In this document: in pieces, positions 7,748 through 15,819 of the stretch
Layout: the number at the start of each line of letters is the position of its first letter
Position numbering within the stretch: position 1 is the stretch's first letter
NCBI GenBank assembly: GCA_045659745.1
Contig: JAZRCL010000097.1
Coordinates: 3,499-67,498, forward strand
Origin: SVTX01 sp045659745
GTDB taxonomy: Bacteria; Bacillota; Clostridia; Oscillospirales; CAG-272
Direction of reading: 5' to 3'
DNA length: 64,000 bases
Made by a program: the position numbers and the translations under genes
The notes under the pieces: generated by a model
Database searches by the model: none
Told to the model about the DNA's origin: nothing
The model's input: only the letters and a program-made list of their open reading frames with translations

Positions 7748-7777
7748 TTGACATTCTCGCCCTCGGTGTGATATAAT
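7748..7777 (+). promoter_or_regulatory. Sigma-A promoter of tRNA-Gln
   Basis: TTGACA (7748-7753), 18-bp spacer, TATAAT (7772-7777), 16 bp before the mature 5' end. Confidence 0.85.
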
Positions 7778-7793
7778 ATCACAGTACAAATAT

Positions 7794-7868
7794 TGGGGTG
7801 TCGCCAAGCGGTAAGGCACAGGACTTTGACTCCTGCATTCGTCAGTTCAAATCTGGCCACCCCAGCCA
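7794..7868 (+). tRNA. tRNA-Gln (anticodon TTG), CCA encoded
   Basis: The acceptor stem TGGGGTG pairs with CACCCCA. The D-arm segment CGCCAAGCGGTAAGGC, the anticodon stem-loop GGACTTTGACTCC (anticodon TTG) and the T-arm with GTTCAAATC follow in order. The discriminator G and CCA are encoded. Seventy-two bases plus CCA. The 3' strand of the acceptor stem is also the start of a 20-bp inverted repeat (7861-7911), see findings. Confidence 0.95.
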
Positions 7869-7911
7869 ACACAAAGGGCGTCCCATCGGGGCGCCCTTTG
7901 TGTTGGCTGGG
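7861..7911 (+). repeat. 20-bp perfect inverted repeat overlapping the tRNA 3' end
   Basis: CCCAGCCAACACAAAGGGCG (7861-7880) is the exact reverse complement of 7892-7911 with an 11-base loop. It probably terminates tRNA transcription but lacks a T tract, and its 5' arm includes the tRNA acceptor 3' strand and CCA. Confidence 0.8.
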
Positions 7912-7960
7912 CTAGCCGATTTGAAATGACATACACAAATTGCTCCGCAATTTATGTTAA

Positions 7961-7975
7961 AGTTCAAATCTGGCC
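7961..7975 (+). repeat. 15-bp direct repeat of the tRNA-Gln T-arm
   Basis: AGTTCAAATCTGGCC is identical to 7844-7858 inside the tRNA, 117 bp apart. A partial inverted copy (GCCGATTTGAA, about 7914-7924) lies between them. Such duplications can be integrase attachment scars or decayed tRNA copies; no integrase is present in the window. Confidence 0.6.
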
Positions 7976-8025
7976 GAAGTTTTTAATTACTTTGAAGCGA
8001 GGCGCGTAAATCCGGATTTTATTGC

Positions 8026-8054
8026 TTGAAATATTTACAAAATTGTAGTATAAT
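8026..8054 (+). promoter_or_regulatory. Promoter of the DUF4259-type gene
   Basis: TTGAAA (8026-8031), 17-bp spacer, TATAAT (8049-8054); a G-rich site AAGGGGG follows before the ATG. Confidence 0.75.
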
Positions 8055-8075
8055 GGTAAAAAAGGGGGTATAGTT

Positions 8076-8924
8076 ATGGGCGCATGGGGAACAGGTATAA
8101 AACAAAGCGATGAATTTATGGATGTGTACGACGAATTCTTTGAACTGTATAAAGACGATGCTGTTGCCATAGATATATATCATACGATTTTAACTGAATA
8201 TCAAGCAGAATTTTCTGATGAAGAATCTTCTACGATGCTCTATACCGTGTACTATGCATTGGCACAGTGCCTCTGGGAGTGCGGTGTCAAAGATGATTGG
8301 CTATGGCAAAAAATTAAGGATATCATAGATACAGACTTGGATTTGAAATTCTGGAACGAGCTCGGATTGGAACCACAGCTTGAAAAGAGCCGACGTAAAG
8401 CACTGCTAAAGTTTTGGGAAAAGATCAATTCCGAGAACGCAAAAATTAAAAAACCTAAAAAGTCAACCGCAAAGCGAGAACCAACCTTACATAAAGGCGA
8501 TTTATATGCCTATGTATGCGAAAATGGTTATCGCGTCGCACTGGTTTTAGACTTTGTTTGGGATTCATATTTGACCGCAATATCGGAAGAAATCATGGAT
8601 CACGTGCCGGAAGAAGCCGAAGCCATGCTTTTATACACCCGCACTTTAACATGGTTTTCCGTCAGAGCGTCTATTCCGAAAAAGGATAGAATCATTATAT
8701 CAACCTTGAATATTACCGGAAATTATAATAATAGAGCAGGACTACTGTTTTCCCCCTCAATGATTGGATGTTCAAGTATAGGTGAAAGAGAATTTTTCTT
8801 CAACCTAAATGCTGCAAATCAATGTATGGAAAGAAACAAAATAGGACGATATCAATTCACAGAATTGCTCAATCCGGAAATCCTTCCCAAATATCATTCG
8901 CAGGTAAACGCAGATTTGCTTTAA
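8076..8924 (+). CDS. DUF4259-type protein, unknown function
   Basis: 282 residues. The opening MGAWGTGIKQSDEFMDVYDE matches the hallmark start of DUF4259 proteins (MGAWG-G followed by an acidic helix). The first 110 residues look helical and acidic; a lysine-rich linker (KKPKKSTAKR, about 125-135) leads to a second, beta-rich domain beginning LHKGDLYAYVCENGYRVALV. Proteins with this second domain occur near toxin/immunity loci in some genomes, but nothing here identifies a toxin. By eye the gene is more A+T-rich than its neighbours. It has its own promoter and lies directly behind the tRNA-Gln repeat cluster, compatible with acquisition by transfer, though this is only inference. Confidence 0.7.
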   Translation: MGAWGTGIKQSDEFMDVYDEFFELYKDDAVAIDIYHTILTEYQAEFSDEESSTMLYTVYYALAQCLWECGVKDDWLWQKIKDIIDTDLDLKFWNELGLEPQLEKSRRKALLKFWEKINSENAKIKKPKKSTAKREPTLHKGDLYAYVCENGYRVALVLDFVWDSYLTAISEEIMDHVPEEAEAMLLYTRTLTWFSVRASIPKKDRIIISTLNITGNYNNRAGLLFSPSMIGCSSIGEREFFFNLNAANQCMERNKIGRYQFTELLNPEILPKYHSQVNADLL

Positions 8925-9057
8925 TTACATAGTTTCGTTTGCTAGCATAGCAATAAAAGTCCGGTAGAACACGGATGCTTTTAATTCATACACGACATCC
9001 CCTCGCCACAAAAACTTTGCTTCTAAACAGCACACATATCACATCAGGTACCTTCAC

Positions 9058-10233
9058 ATGTCCACTCTACTTTTAGTTTTAATATACATCTGCTTTATAA
9101 GTCTCGGTCTGCCCGACTCGCTGCTCGGCTCAGCTTGGCCTGTGCTGCACGAGGAAATATGCGTTCCTATGTCCTACGCGGGCATCATATCTATGGTGAT
9201 TTGTCTGGGAACGATACTCTCCAGCCTTTTCAGCGACAGATTGCTCCGAAAATTCGGCACGGGCAAAGTGACCGCGGTCAGCGTTATGCTTACCGCCATT
9301 GGCCTTTTCGGTTTTTCAATCAGCAATCAGTTCTGGATGCTGATAGTTTGTGCGATACCCTACGGACTTGGCGCGGGCGGTGTTGACGCGATACTGAACA
9401 ACTACGTCGCGCTTCATTACAAGGCTCAGCATATGAGCTGGCTTCACTGTATGTGGGGAGTTGGCGCGTCTATCAGTCCGTACATTATGAGCTTTGCGCT
9501 CGTACGTCTTGACGGTTGGAGCTACGGCTATCTTATAGTTTCAATCATTCAGGCGGTGCTTTGCGCTTTCATATTTATAAGTCTGCCCGTCTGGAGACGG
9601 GCGGAGCGCGCCGACTCGGCAAGCGACATTCAGGAGCAGTCGCCTCCCCTATCGTTCAGAGAAATATTCTCAATTAAAAATGCGCTTCCCTGCTTTCTTA
9701 TGTTCTTCGGCTACTGCGCGCTTGAGCTGACGACGTCTCTTTGGACAAGCAGCTATCTCGTGCAAAAATGGGAGTTTGCCCCCGAGGTTGCGGCAGGACT
9801 TGCGAGTATGTACTACTTGGGTCTTACGTTTGGAAGATTTGTCAACGGCTTTCTCGCTATGAAGCTCGGCGACCATTTTCTGATAAGAATGGGGCTGGGC
9901 ATAATCTCGGTGGGAATTATACTACTCTTTATTCCCGCAAGCTCTATATTTGCGCTGATTGGCTTTATACTGATAGGCTTAGGCTGTGCGCCCGTGTATC
10001 CTTGCATTATACATATGACCCCCGACGTCTTTGGAAGAGACAAATCTCAGGCAATGATAGGCGTGCAGATGGCATTTGCTTACGTGGGCTTTCTTGTAAT
10101 GCCCCCGCTGTTCGGTCTTATTGCAGAACACATCTCAATTTCACTTTTGCCCGTGTATTTGTTAATTCTCCTCGCGTGTATAATTGTTATGCACGAGATA
10201 TTGATGCGCAATCTGGCAAAAAATAATAAGTGA
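9058..10233 (+). CDS. Major facilitator superfamily transporter
   Basis: 391 residues with the twelve-helix pattern of MFS permeases. Visible landmarks are the N-terminal helix GLPDSLLGSAWPVLHEE, the loop 2-3 motif SDRLLRKFGTGK (GxxxDRxGR type), IPYGLGAGGVDAILNNYVAL and WLHCMWGVGASISPY. The latter resembles the sugar/drug MFS families FucP and YbjJ; the second half repeats the pattern with FGRFVNGFLAMKLGD. The substrate cannot be read from sequence. The upstream site (AGGT) is weak and no clear promoter is seen. A strong terminator follows. Confidence 0.85.
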   Translation: MSTLLLVLIYICFISLGLPDSLLGSAWPVLHEEICVPMSYAGIISMVICLGTILSSLFSDRLLRKFGTGKVTAVSVMLTAIGLFGFSISNQFWMLIVCAIPYGLGAGGVDAILNNYVALHYKAQHMSWLHCMWGVGASISPYIMSFALVRLDGWSYGYLIVSIIQAVLCAFIFISLPVWRRAERADSASDIQEQSPPLSFREIFSIKNALPCFLMFFGYCALELTTSLWTSSYLVQKWEFAPEVAAGLASMYYLGLTFGRFVNGFLAMKLGDHFLIRMGLGIISVGIILLFIPASSIFALIGFILIGLGCAPVYPCIIHMTPDVFGRDKSQAMIGVQMAFAYVGFLVMPPLFGLIAEHISISLLPVYLLILLACIIVMHEILMRNLAKNNK

Positions 10234-10242
10234 ATAATCTTA

Positions 10243-10275
10243 AAAACGGCGTCACGAATGACGCCGTTTTGTTTT
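10243..10275 (+). terminator. Terminator after the MFS transporter gene
   Basis: AAAACGGCGTCA / TGACGCCGTTTT, 12-bp perfect stem, 4-base loop, then GTTTT. Confidence 0.88.
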
Positions 10276-10342
10276 AGAAGCAAATTTCAATTCTTAATAA
10301 TTCTTAAAAAAGCTACAATATCCTATATTTCCCATCAAAATA

Positions 10343-10351
10343 TGCTATAAT
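10343..10351 (+). promoter_or_regulatory. Extended -10 promoter of the YwaF-like gene
   Basis: TGCTATAAT (extended -10, TATAAT at 10346-10351) without a good -35 element, about 40 bp before the ATG. Confidence 0.5.
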
Positions 10352-10391
10352 ATGACAGAAAACGACTAGTTTTTTACTTTTTGGAGATTTT

Positions 10392-11186
10392 ATGGGAGTT
10401 TTAGTAAACGGTATAAAAGAATTTTTTGGTTTTGGCGGCTATCAGCGCACCCCCGAGGGCGCGTACTCGTGGCAGCATATACTTTTCGTTTCTATTATGC
10501 TTGCCGCAATGCTTGCTTTGTCCATCTGGCTCGGTATCAGTCACCGCAACAAGAGCTACGAGCAGAAAAACAAGGTGCTTGTCTGGGCGGCGATACTTAT
10601 AGACAGCTTTGAAATATTCAAAATAATTATGGGTTGCGCAGTTACGGGCGACCCTATGCATTGGACTATACAGCTTCCCCTGTTTTTGTGCAGTATTCAG
10701 CTCATCACAATTCCGCTTGCTGCGTTCGGCCGCGGAAGACTTAAGGACGCGTCCCTTGATTTCGTGCTTATCTTTGGTATACTCGGCGGAGTGCTGGGTA
10801 CAGTCGGCGCGGCGCAAAACTACAACGCATACCCCGTGCTTTCATTTGACAACATGGTGTCCGCAACCACTCACTGTATTTCCGCGTTTGCGTCCCTGTA
10901 TATAGCAATATCGGGAATGACGAGTATGAAAAAGAGAAATATGCCAATCGCATTTTCAATTCTCGGCTTTTTCTGCGTCGCGGCATTCACCGTCAACAAG
11001 ATCATTGACTACAACTATATGTTCCTTGTCAGGGGAGACGGAACACCCTACGACATACTGTATAATCTTGTCGGCGGTCATCCCGTGTTCTACCCTCTTT
11101 GCGTGGTTCTGATTTTTCTGATATACATATCCGCGTTTTACGGAATATACTTTTTGTGCAAAAAAAAAGCAAAGAGCGAAAATTAA
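10392..11186 (+). CDS. YwaF-like (TIGR02206-type) integral membrane protein
   Basis: 264 residues with about seven hydrophobic segments. The layout resembles the YwaF/TMEM164 family: a first helix after YSWQHILFVSIMLAAML, the pair MHWTIQLPLFLCSIQLIT and FDLV-like DFVLIFGILGGVLGTVGA, then the conserved polar positions near THCISAFASLY and INKIIDYNYMFLVRGDGTPYD-type loop. The family has no established bacterial function. It is monocistronic, with an extended -10 promoter and a terminator that overlaps the leader of the next gene region. Confidence 0.7.
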   Translation: MGVLVNGIKEFFGFGGYQRTPEGAYSWQHILFVSIMLAAMLALSIWLGISHRNKSYEQKNKVLVWAAILIDSFEIFKIIMGCAVTGDPMHWTIQLPLFLCSIQLITIPLAAFGRGRLKDASLDFVLIFGILGGVLGTVGAAQNYNAYPVLSFDNMVSATTHCISAFASLYIAISGMTSMKKRNMPIAFSILGFFCVAAFTVNKIIDYNYMFLVRGDGTPYDILYNLVGGHPVFYPLCVVLIFLIYISAFYGIYFLCKKKAKSEN

Positions 11187-11191
11187 AATAT

Positions 11192-11242
11192 AGCCCAATG
11201 GCAACATAATCTCTAAAAAGGAGCTGCCGTTGGGCTTTTTTT
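11192..11242 (+). terminator. Terminator after the YwaF-like gene
   Basis: AGCCCAA...GGCA pairs with TGCC...TTGGGCT across a 21-base loop and is followed by TTTTTTT. Confidence 0.75.
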
Positions 11243-11276
11243 ATGGTTATTTTGAGGATAAAGTGAACTGTGTCTG

Positions 11277-11305
11277 TTGACAATCCCCTCGGCTTATGAT
11301 AAAAT
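11277..11305 (+). promoter_or_regulatory. Sigma-A promoter of the PT-repeat lipoprotein gene
   Basis: TTGACA (11277-11282), 17-bp spacer, TAAAAT (11300-11305). Confidence 0.8.
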
Positions 11306-11365
11306 AAAGGTATATTATACGGTTAGAATTTTTCCCGACTTATTTGGAAAGGAATGGTTATTGAA

Positions 11366-14300
11366 ATGAAGAAGCGTTTAACCTGGATATTGGTCTGTTC
11401 TCTCCTGCTCGGAGTGCTTTCCTCGTGTAATCAAAATCCACCCGCGCCGACTCCCACGTCGACTCCAACAGAGCAACCGACTGAAAAGCCCACCGAAAAG
11501 CCGACGGAAAAACCGACGGAAAAACCGACCGAAAAGCCGACCGAAAAGCCGACGGAAACTCAGCCTACGCAGACTCCTACTGAGGCGCCCACAGAGAATC
11601 CTACAGAAGCTCCCACACAGACTCCTACCGAGACGCCCACTGAGCCTCCTACAGAAGCTCCCACACAGGCTCCTACCGAGGCGCCCACAGAGCCTCCCAC
11701 GGAAGCTCCCACACAGGCTCCTACCGAAGCGCCCACTGAAGCTCCCACAGAAGCTCCTACAGAAGCTCCTACAGAAGCTCCTACAGAAGCTCCTACAGAG
11801 AAGCCCACTGAAGCTCCCACAGAAGCTCCTACAGAAGCTCCTACAGAGAAGCCCACTGAAGCTCCCACAGAAGCTCCTACAGAAGCTCCTACAGAGAAGC
11901 CCACTGAAAAACCGGTTCCTCAATTCGACAATTGCATCAATCTGTCAGATTCTCAAACCATTTCGTCAAGTCTTGCGGGAGCTCACAATCTTCACGTAGA
12001 CGTCGACGACGGCTATGCAAGCCTGGCGTTTACAGACTCAGGCAGTGGATATTCTGATGATCCCTTCTTTTTGCTTAAGCTTCCATCGCTCCAACTGAAC
12101 TGTCAGAAATATCCGTATTTTGCAATCCTGGTAAAAACCAACGATCCCTCCATCAAGGGAGAGCTTCGTTTCAAAACCACCGCAACAGGAAGCAACTATC
12201 CGTGTCAGCCCTTCACTCACCAGCTTACCGACGACTGGCAGCTTATAGTCTGCAAGCTGACCGATCTGAGCACGATGATATACGCGCCAACCAATTTACC
12301 TTATTTCGGCAATTATACCGAGCTAAGATTTGATTTGTACAGTGCCGACTCATCGAGCTCCGGCCGACTTCCTGTAAGCGTGCAATACTACATAAAGGCT
12401 TACGCGTTTTTTGAGACAGCTGAAGCTGCCGCAGAACTTATACAACTCAAACCAGATTCTTCTAACGAGGAGAACCCCAACGTGAATTATCAAGATTTTT
12501 GGCTTGGCGAGCAATTTGAAACCCCCGCAAATAACAAGAAAATGAATTGGCTTGCCTACGGCTTTGGAACAAGCACCGCCCCCATCGACAGATTTTTGTC
12601 TCAGGGCTACGGCGGCATAGTTTCCAACGTAAATTTCAATCAAAATTATCTCAAGGACCCCCATGAGTTTGCTATTCTCAAGAACGTGTATGATTACGCG
12701 GCAAGCAAGGATATGGTTCTTTGGATATACGACGAATATCAGTGGCCCAGCGGCAAGGCATACGGTCTTGTCCTCGACCGTCAGCCAGGACGAGAGTGGG
12801 AAGCCACGGGTATTGAGCATATCGTCCTAACAGGTACGGGCGGAGTCGCATCCTATACCCTGGGCGACAAAAACGGAAAGCATATAGAGTTGGGCATCAT
12901 GCAGGCCATCCTTACGGACACCTCGGGCTCTGTAAATCTTAAGGTCAACTATGACGGCAGCGTATCCGCTGATGCGTCCGGCGAGTGGAGGCTTGATATA
13001 TATCTTCTTCGCTATACTTATAACGAGGTCGAGAACAGAACCGACTTTACGACTCTTCGTGACGTTGACCTTCTCAATCCCGAGGCAGTCAAGTGCTTTA
13101 TTGAACTCACGCACCAGCAGTACAAGGATAATTTCGGTGAATCCTTCAAAAATATTACGGCGTTCTTTACTGACGAGCCCCAGCTCGGAAACAGAGGCAT
13201 GGCAGACTATGTCGTCTGGACGGACGGCCTTGCGGAGAGATTTTATGAAACCTATGGCTATGAGATAAATATTCCCAGTCTGTTCTCAGGCTCCGAGGTT
13301 TACGACCGAATGATAAGACTCAATTACTATCAGCTTATCGCTAATATGTTCAAGGAATCCTATATCGACCAGATAACCGAATGGTGCGAGGCGAACGGCG
13401 TCGCGTCGTCGGGACACCTTCTGTTTGAGGAGGATATGAACGACCATATCGAGACCTACGGCGGCAACTTTATGCAGGTAGTAGGCGGCATGTCCATCCC
13501 CGGTGCTGACGTTCTCTGGGTTGACCCCTACAATCTTCTCAGACAAAACTTTATCGGGAACTATATGGGACTCCGCTACGTCTCCTCCGCTGCTAAAAAC
13601 ACAGGCAAGAACGACGTAATGATAGAATTCAATCCCAATGCGGTAAGCGCTCTTGATAATTACGAGGATAAACTCGGCGTCTCTATCGCGGGACTTTCCA
13701 TAACGCGACTGCTCGGTACGAATATATATAACGTCATAAATCCGACAAGAGACTATACCATCGCAGAGCTCAATGAGATGAACACTTATATAGGTCGTCT
13801 TAACACAATTCTTGACGAAACGGTTGAGTGCGGAGAGCTCGGAATATTCTATCCCATTGCTACAGTTCAGGCATACCACGACGCAGACAGCGATCACTCC
13901 TCCGAAACAGGCAAGGGCGACACCAACGCGAGCGAAATCAACACAAATTACGAAAAGCTTTGCCTGGCGCTGTTGCAAAACCAGCTTCTCTTTACAGTTC
14001 TTGACGACGAGAGTATCTCTCAGGCGAAGATTACAGAGGACGGAAAAATGGTCATCGGTCTTGGAAGCTACTCTGTAATAGTTATTCCCTTTACAGAGTA
14101 TATGTCAGTTGAGGCTCTCCAAAAGCTTGCCGACTTTGCAAATGCCGGTGGCAAGGTATTCTTCTTTAAGTCCAATATAACCCACGGTCTTGAGCTCGGT
14201 CAAGAGGAGGAAATTGCAAGCATTCTTACAAGCTTTGAAAAATCCACCGCGGCTTCTATATCAGCTCTGCCGAGAAAGGTAAAAGAAGTTCTTTCCACAA

Positions 14301-14569
14301 GCATCATCACTACAGTGCGCAGCGGAGAAACCAAAGATCTCTTAATGGGTGACTTCGCCTCGAATACCCACGACGTATCCTTCCTCGTCAACACAAATGA
14401 TACGGATATGACGGTGCAGTGGAGCTACACCGACGGATATACGGGAACAGCGACCATCTACTACCCGGGATCAGGCAACATCGAAACTATTGATCTTTCT
14501 CAGGGCACCACAGAAGTAATTATTCCCGCATATCAGGGCGTTTTGATAGTGCGCGAAAATACAAATTAA
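11366..14569 (+). CDS. Large lipoprotein with PT-repeat linker and glycoside-hydrolase-like domain
   Basis: 1067 residues from the ATG at 11366; the in-frame ATG at 11354 overlaps the GGAAAGGA site and is unlikely. The signal MKKRLTWILVCSLLLGVLSSC ends in a good lipobox (LSSC). A linker of about 150 residues, PTEKP then PTEAP repeats, follows. Next is a beta-rich, CBM-like domain (about 185-370). The main domain (about 390-1000) has TIM-barrel glycosidase features: MNWLAYGFGTSTAPIDRFL, WIYDEYQWPSG, NITAFFTDEPQLG and ASSGHLLFEEDM. The acidic pairs in DEYQWP and TDEP are plausible catalytic residues. The pattern recalls GH106/GH42-like enzymes acting on plant or host glycans, but the family is not certain. 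A beta-sandwich tail ends the protein. It is monocistronic, with own promoter and terminator, and would be displayed on the cell surface. Confidence 0.75.
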   Translation: MKKRLTWILVCSLLLGVLSSCNQNPPAPTPTSTPTEQPTEKPTEKPTEKPTEKPTEKPTEKPTETQPTQTPTEAPTENPTEAPTQTPTETPTEPPTEAPTQAPTEAPTEPPTEAPTQAPTEAPTEAPTEAPTEAPTEAPTEAPTEKPTEAPTEAPTEAPTEKPTEAPTEAPTEAPTEKPTEKPVPQFDNCINLSDSQTISSSLAGAHNLHVDVDDGYASLAFTDSGSGYSDDPFFLLKLPSLQLNCQKYPYFAILVKTNDPSIKGELRFKTTATGSNYPCQPFTHQLTDDWQLIVCKLTDLSTMIYAPTNLPYFGNYTELRFDLYSADSSSSGRLPVSVQYYIKAYAFFETAEAAAELIQLKPDSSNEENPNVNYQDFWLGEQFETPANNKKMNWLAYGFGTSTAPIDRFLSQGYGGIVSNVNFNQNYLKDPHEFAILKNVYDYAASKDMVLWIYDEYQWPSGKAYGLVLDRQPGREWEATGIEHIVLTGTGGVASYTLGDKNGKHIELGIMQAILTDTSGSVNLKVNYDGSVSADASGEWRLDIYLLRYTYNEVENRTDFTTLRDVDLLNPEAVKCFIELTHQQYKDNFGESFKNITAFFTDEPQLGNRGMADYVVWTDGLAERFYETYGYEINIPSLFSGSEVYDRMIRLNYYQLIANMFKESYIDQITEWCEANGVASSGHLLFEEDMNDHIETYGGNFMQVVGGMSIPGADVLWVDPYNLLRQNFIGNYMGLRYVSSAAKNTGKNDVMIEFNPNAVSALDNYEDKLGVSIAGLSITRLLGTNIYNVINPTRDYTIAELNEMNTYIGRLNTILDETVECGELGIFYPIATVQAYHDADSDHSSETGKGDTNASEINTNYEKLCLALLQNQLLFTVLDDESISQAKITEDGKMVIGLGSYSVIVIPFTEYMSVEALQKLADFANAGGKVFFFKSNITHGLELGQEEEIASILTSFEKSTAASISALPRKVKEVLSTSIITTVRSGETKDLLMGDFASNTHDVSFLVNTNDTDMTVQWSYTDGYTGTATIYYPGSGNIETIDLSQGTTEVIIPAYQGVLIVRENTN
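11464..11913 (+). repeat. Tandem repeat coding for the PTEK/PTEA linker
   Basis: Twelve-base units (CCGACGGAAAAA-type, then CCTACAGAAGCT-type) are repeated throughout. The 3' part also has a 48-bp higher-order unit, beginning ACAGAGAAGCCCACTGAAGC, present twice in full (about 11796 and 11844) and once truncated. Both DNA and protein repeat, so copy number is likely to vary between strains. Confidence 0.9.
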
Positions 14570-14580
14570 ACAGAAAATTA

Positions 14581-14624
14581 AACACAAAAGGACACTTTCC
14601 GGTGTCCTTTTGTGTTTTCTCTTT
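14581..14624 (+). terminator. Terminator after the PT-repeat lipoprotein gene
   Basis: AACACAAAAGGACAC / GTGTCCTTTTGTGTT, 15-bp perfect stem, 6-base loop, then TTCTCTTTT. Confidence 0.88.
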
Positions 14625-14666
14625 TGAATTGGAAAAAATTAATTTTGAGATAATACGCTCACCCAC

Positions 14667-14696
14667 TTGACAACCGCAATCGGTATATGATACAAT
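14667..14696 (+). promoter_or_regulatory. Promoter of the patatin-like gene
   Basis: TTGACA (14667-14672), 18-bp spacer, TACAAT (14691-14696). Confidence 0.75.
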
Positions 14697-14738
14697 GATT
14701 AAGCGCGTGTCAAAATAAGTCGAAGAAAGGAGCGCTTT

Positions 14739-15602
14739 ATGCCTAAAATAGGAATAGTTCTCGCAGGCGGCGGTAGCCGAGGACCCTACGAGCTTGGCTG
14801 TCTTAAGGCCATAGAAGACTTTTTCGGTCGCGAATCAATAAAGTGTATAAGCGCATCCTCAATAGGTGTTCTCAACGCCTACGCCTTCGGCACCAACCAA
14901 ACCGACATACTGATGCAGGAATGGAAGAATATTGACGTGACAAACGCAGGTCGCTTTATTTTCTCATATCCAAGCATTCCCGATATGGTGGTGAAGATAC
15001 GCTCTCTTATTCCCGACAAAGTAATACTTCCCTACGAAATGTTTGGAACAGTCTGGAATTTTACCGACAGGAAGGTGGAATATATCCCCTTCCACGAGCT
15101 TTCCGCTCCTCTTATGAGAGACTATATGTGCGCCGCACTCGCAGTGCCGATATTCAACAAGGGAATTCGTCTTAACGGCAGAACTCTGCTCGACGGAGCC
15201 GCTCTTGATAATATACCCGTCTACCCCCTCGTAAACCGAGATCTTGACTATATTTTCGTCATATATTTTGACGGTCACAGCTATATGTTCGAGAGCGAGG
15301 AGTTTGACAGAAAGGTTATCAAGCTCTACAATTTCCCCAACCAGGGAACGTGGGACAGCATAGTTTTCGACCCCAACCGAGTCGATAATATGTACGAATT
15401 CGGCGTGAAATATACTGACGAGGTATTGCGCGAGCTGTTTATTTCCGACGATCCCGAGGTCGTTTATCAGAATATCAGGGAGCACGAGGCCGAAAACCGC
15501 AAAAACAGAGAAAAGCGACTTACATCCGATGTGGTTCTCAGTAGCATAAACACTATGACACGACGCTACGCAAAGAGAATGTCCAAGCGTAAAAAGCTGT
15601 AA
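14739..15602 (+). CDS. Patatin-like phospholipase
   Basis: 287 residues, a single patatin domain. The oxyanion-hole motif is GIVLAGGGSRGPYELG (about residues 4-19), the nucleophile elbow is SASSIGVLNA (serine about residue 41, GxSxG with the first Gly replaced by Ala), and the catalytic aspartate lies in DGAALDN (about 151). The family hydrolyses acyl esters of membrane lipids or lipoproteins using a Ser-Asp dyad. There is no signal peptide, so it should act in the cytoplasm or on the inner face of the membrane. The C-terminus is very basic. AAGGAG precedes the ATG; the gene has its own promoter and terminator. Confidence 0.88.
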   Translation: MPKIGIVLAGGGSRGPYELGCLKAIEDFFGRESIKCISASSIGVLNAYAFGTNQTDILMQEWKNIDVTNAGRFIFSYPSIPDMVVKIRSLIPDKVILPYEMFGTVWNFTDRKVEYIPFHELSAPLMRDYMCAALAVPIFNKGIRLNGRTLLDGAALDNIPVYPLVNRDLDYIFVIYFDGHSYMFESEEFDRKVIKLYNFPNQGTWDSIVFDPNRVDNMYEFGVKYTDEVLRELFISDDPEVVYQNIREHEAENRKNREKRLTSDVVLSSINTMTRRYAKRMSKRKKL

Positions 15603-15611
15603 TCTTATACA

Positions 15612-15646
15612 AACAGGCGTGAGTTTGACACTCGCGCCTGTTTTTT
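15612..15646 (+). terminator. Terminator after the patatin-like gene
   Basis: AACAGGCG-GAGT pairs with ACTC-CGCCTGTT with one mismatch, then TTTTTT. Confidence 0.82.
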
Positions 15647-15819
15647 CGACAAAAATCACCATAATTCTAAAAAATTTACAAAGGGTTAATTTTGAGTTTT
15701 ATTTAATATGATAATATTGATATGGTATAATGTGATAGGTGTATGATTTTTTGCATTGTAAAAAGTCTGTATTTGTCATAAATCCATACCGAAATCAAGA
15801 TGATTTTGAGGAAACGTAT

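Noticed and set aside
11378..11923. Antisense frames rich in SVGAS and CRSF repeats
   Set aside because: They are mirror translations of the PT-repeat linker and have no start signals.
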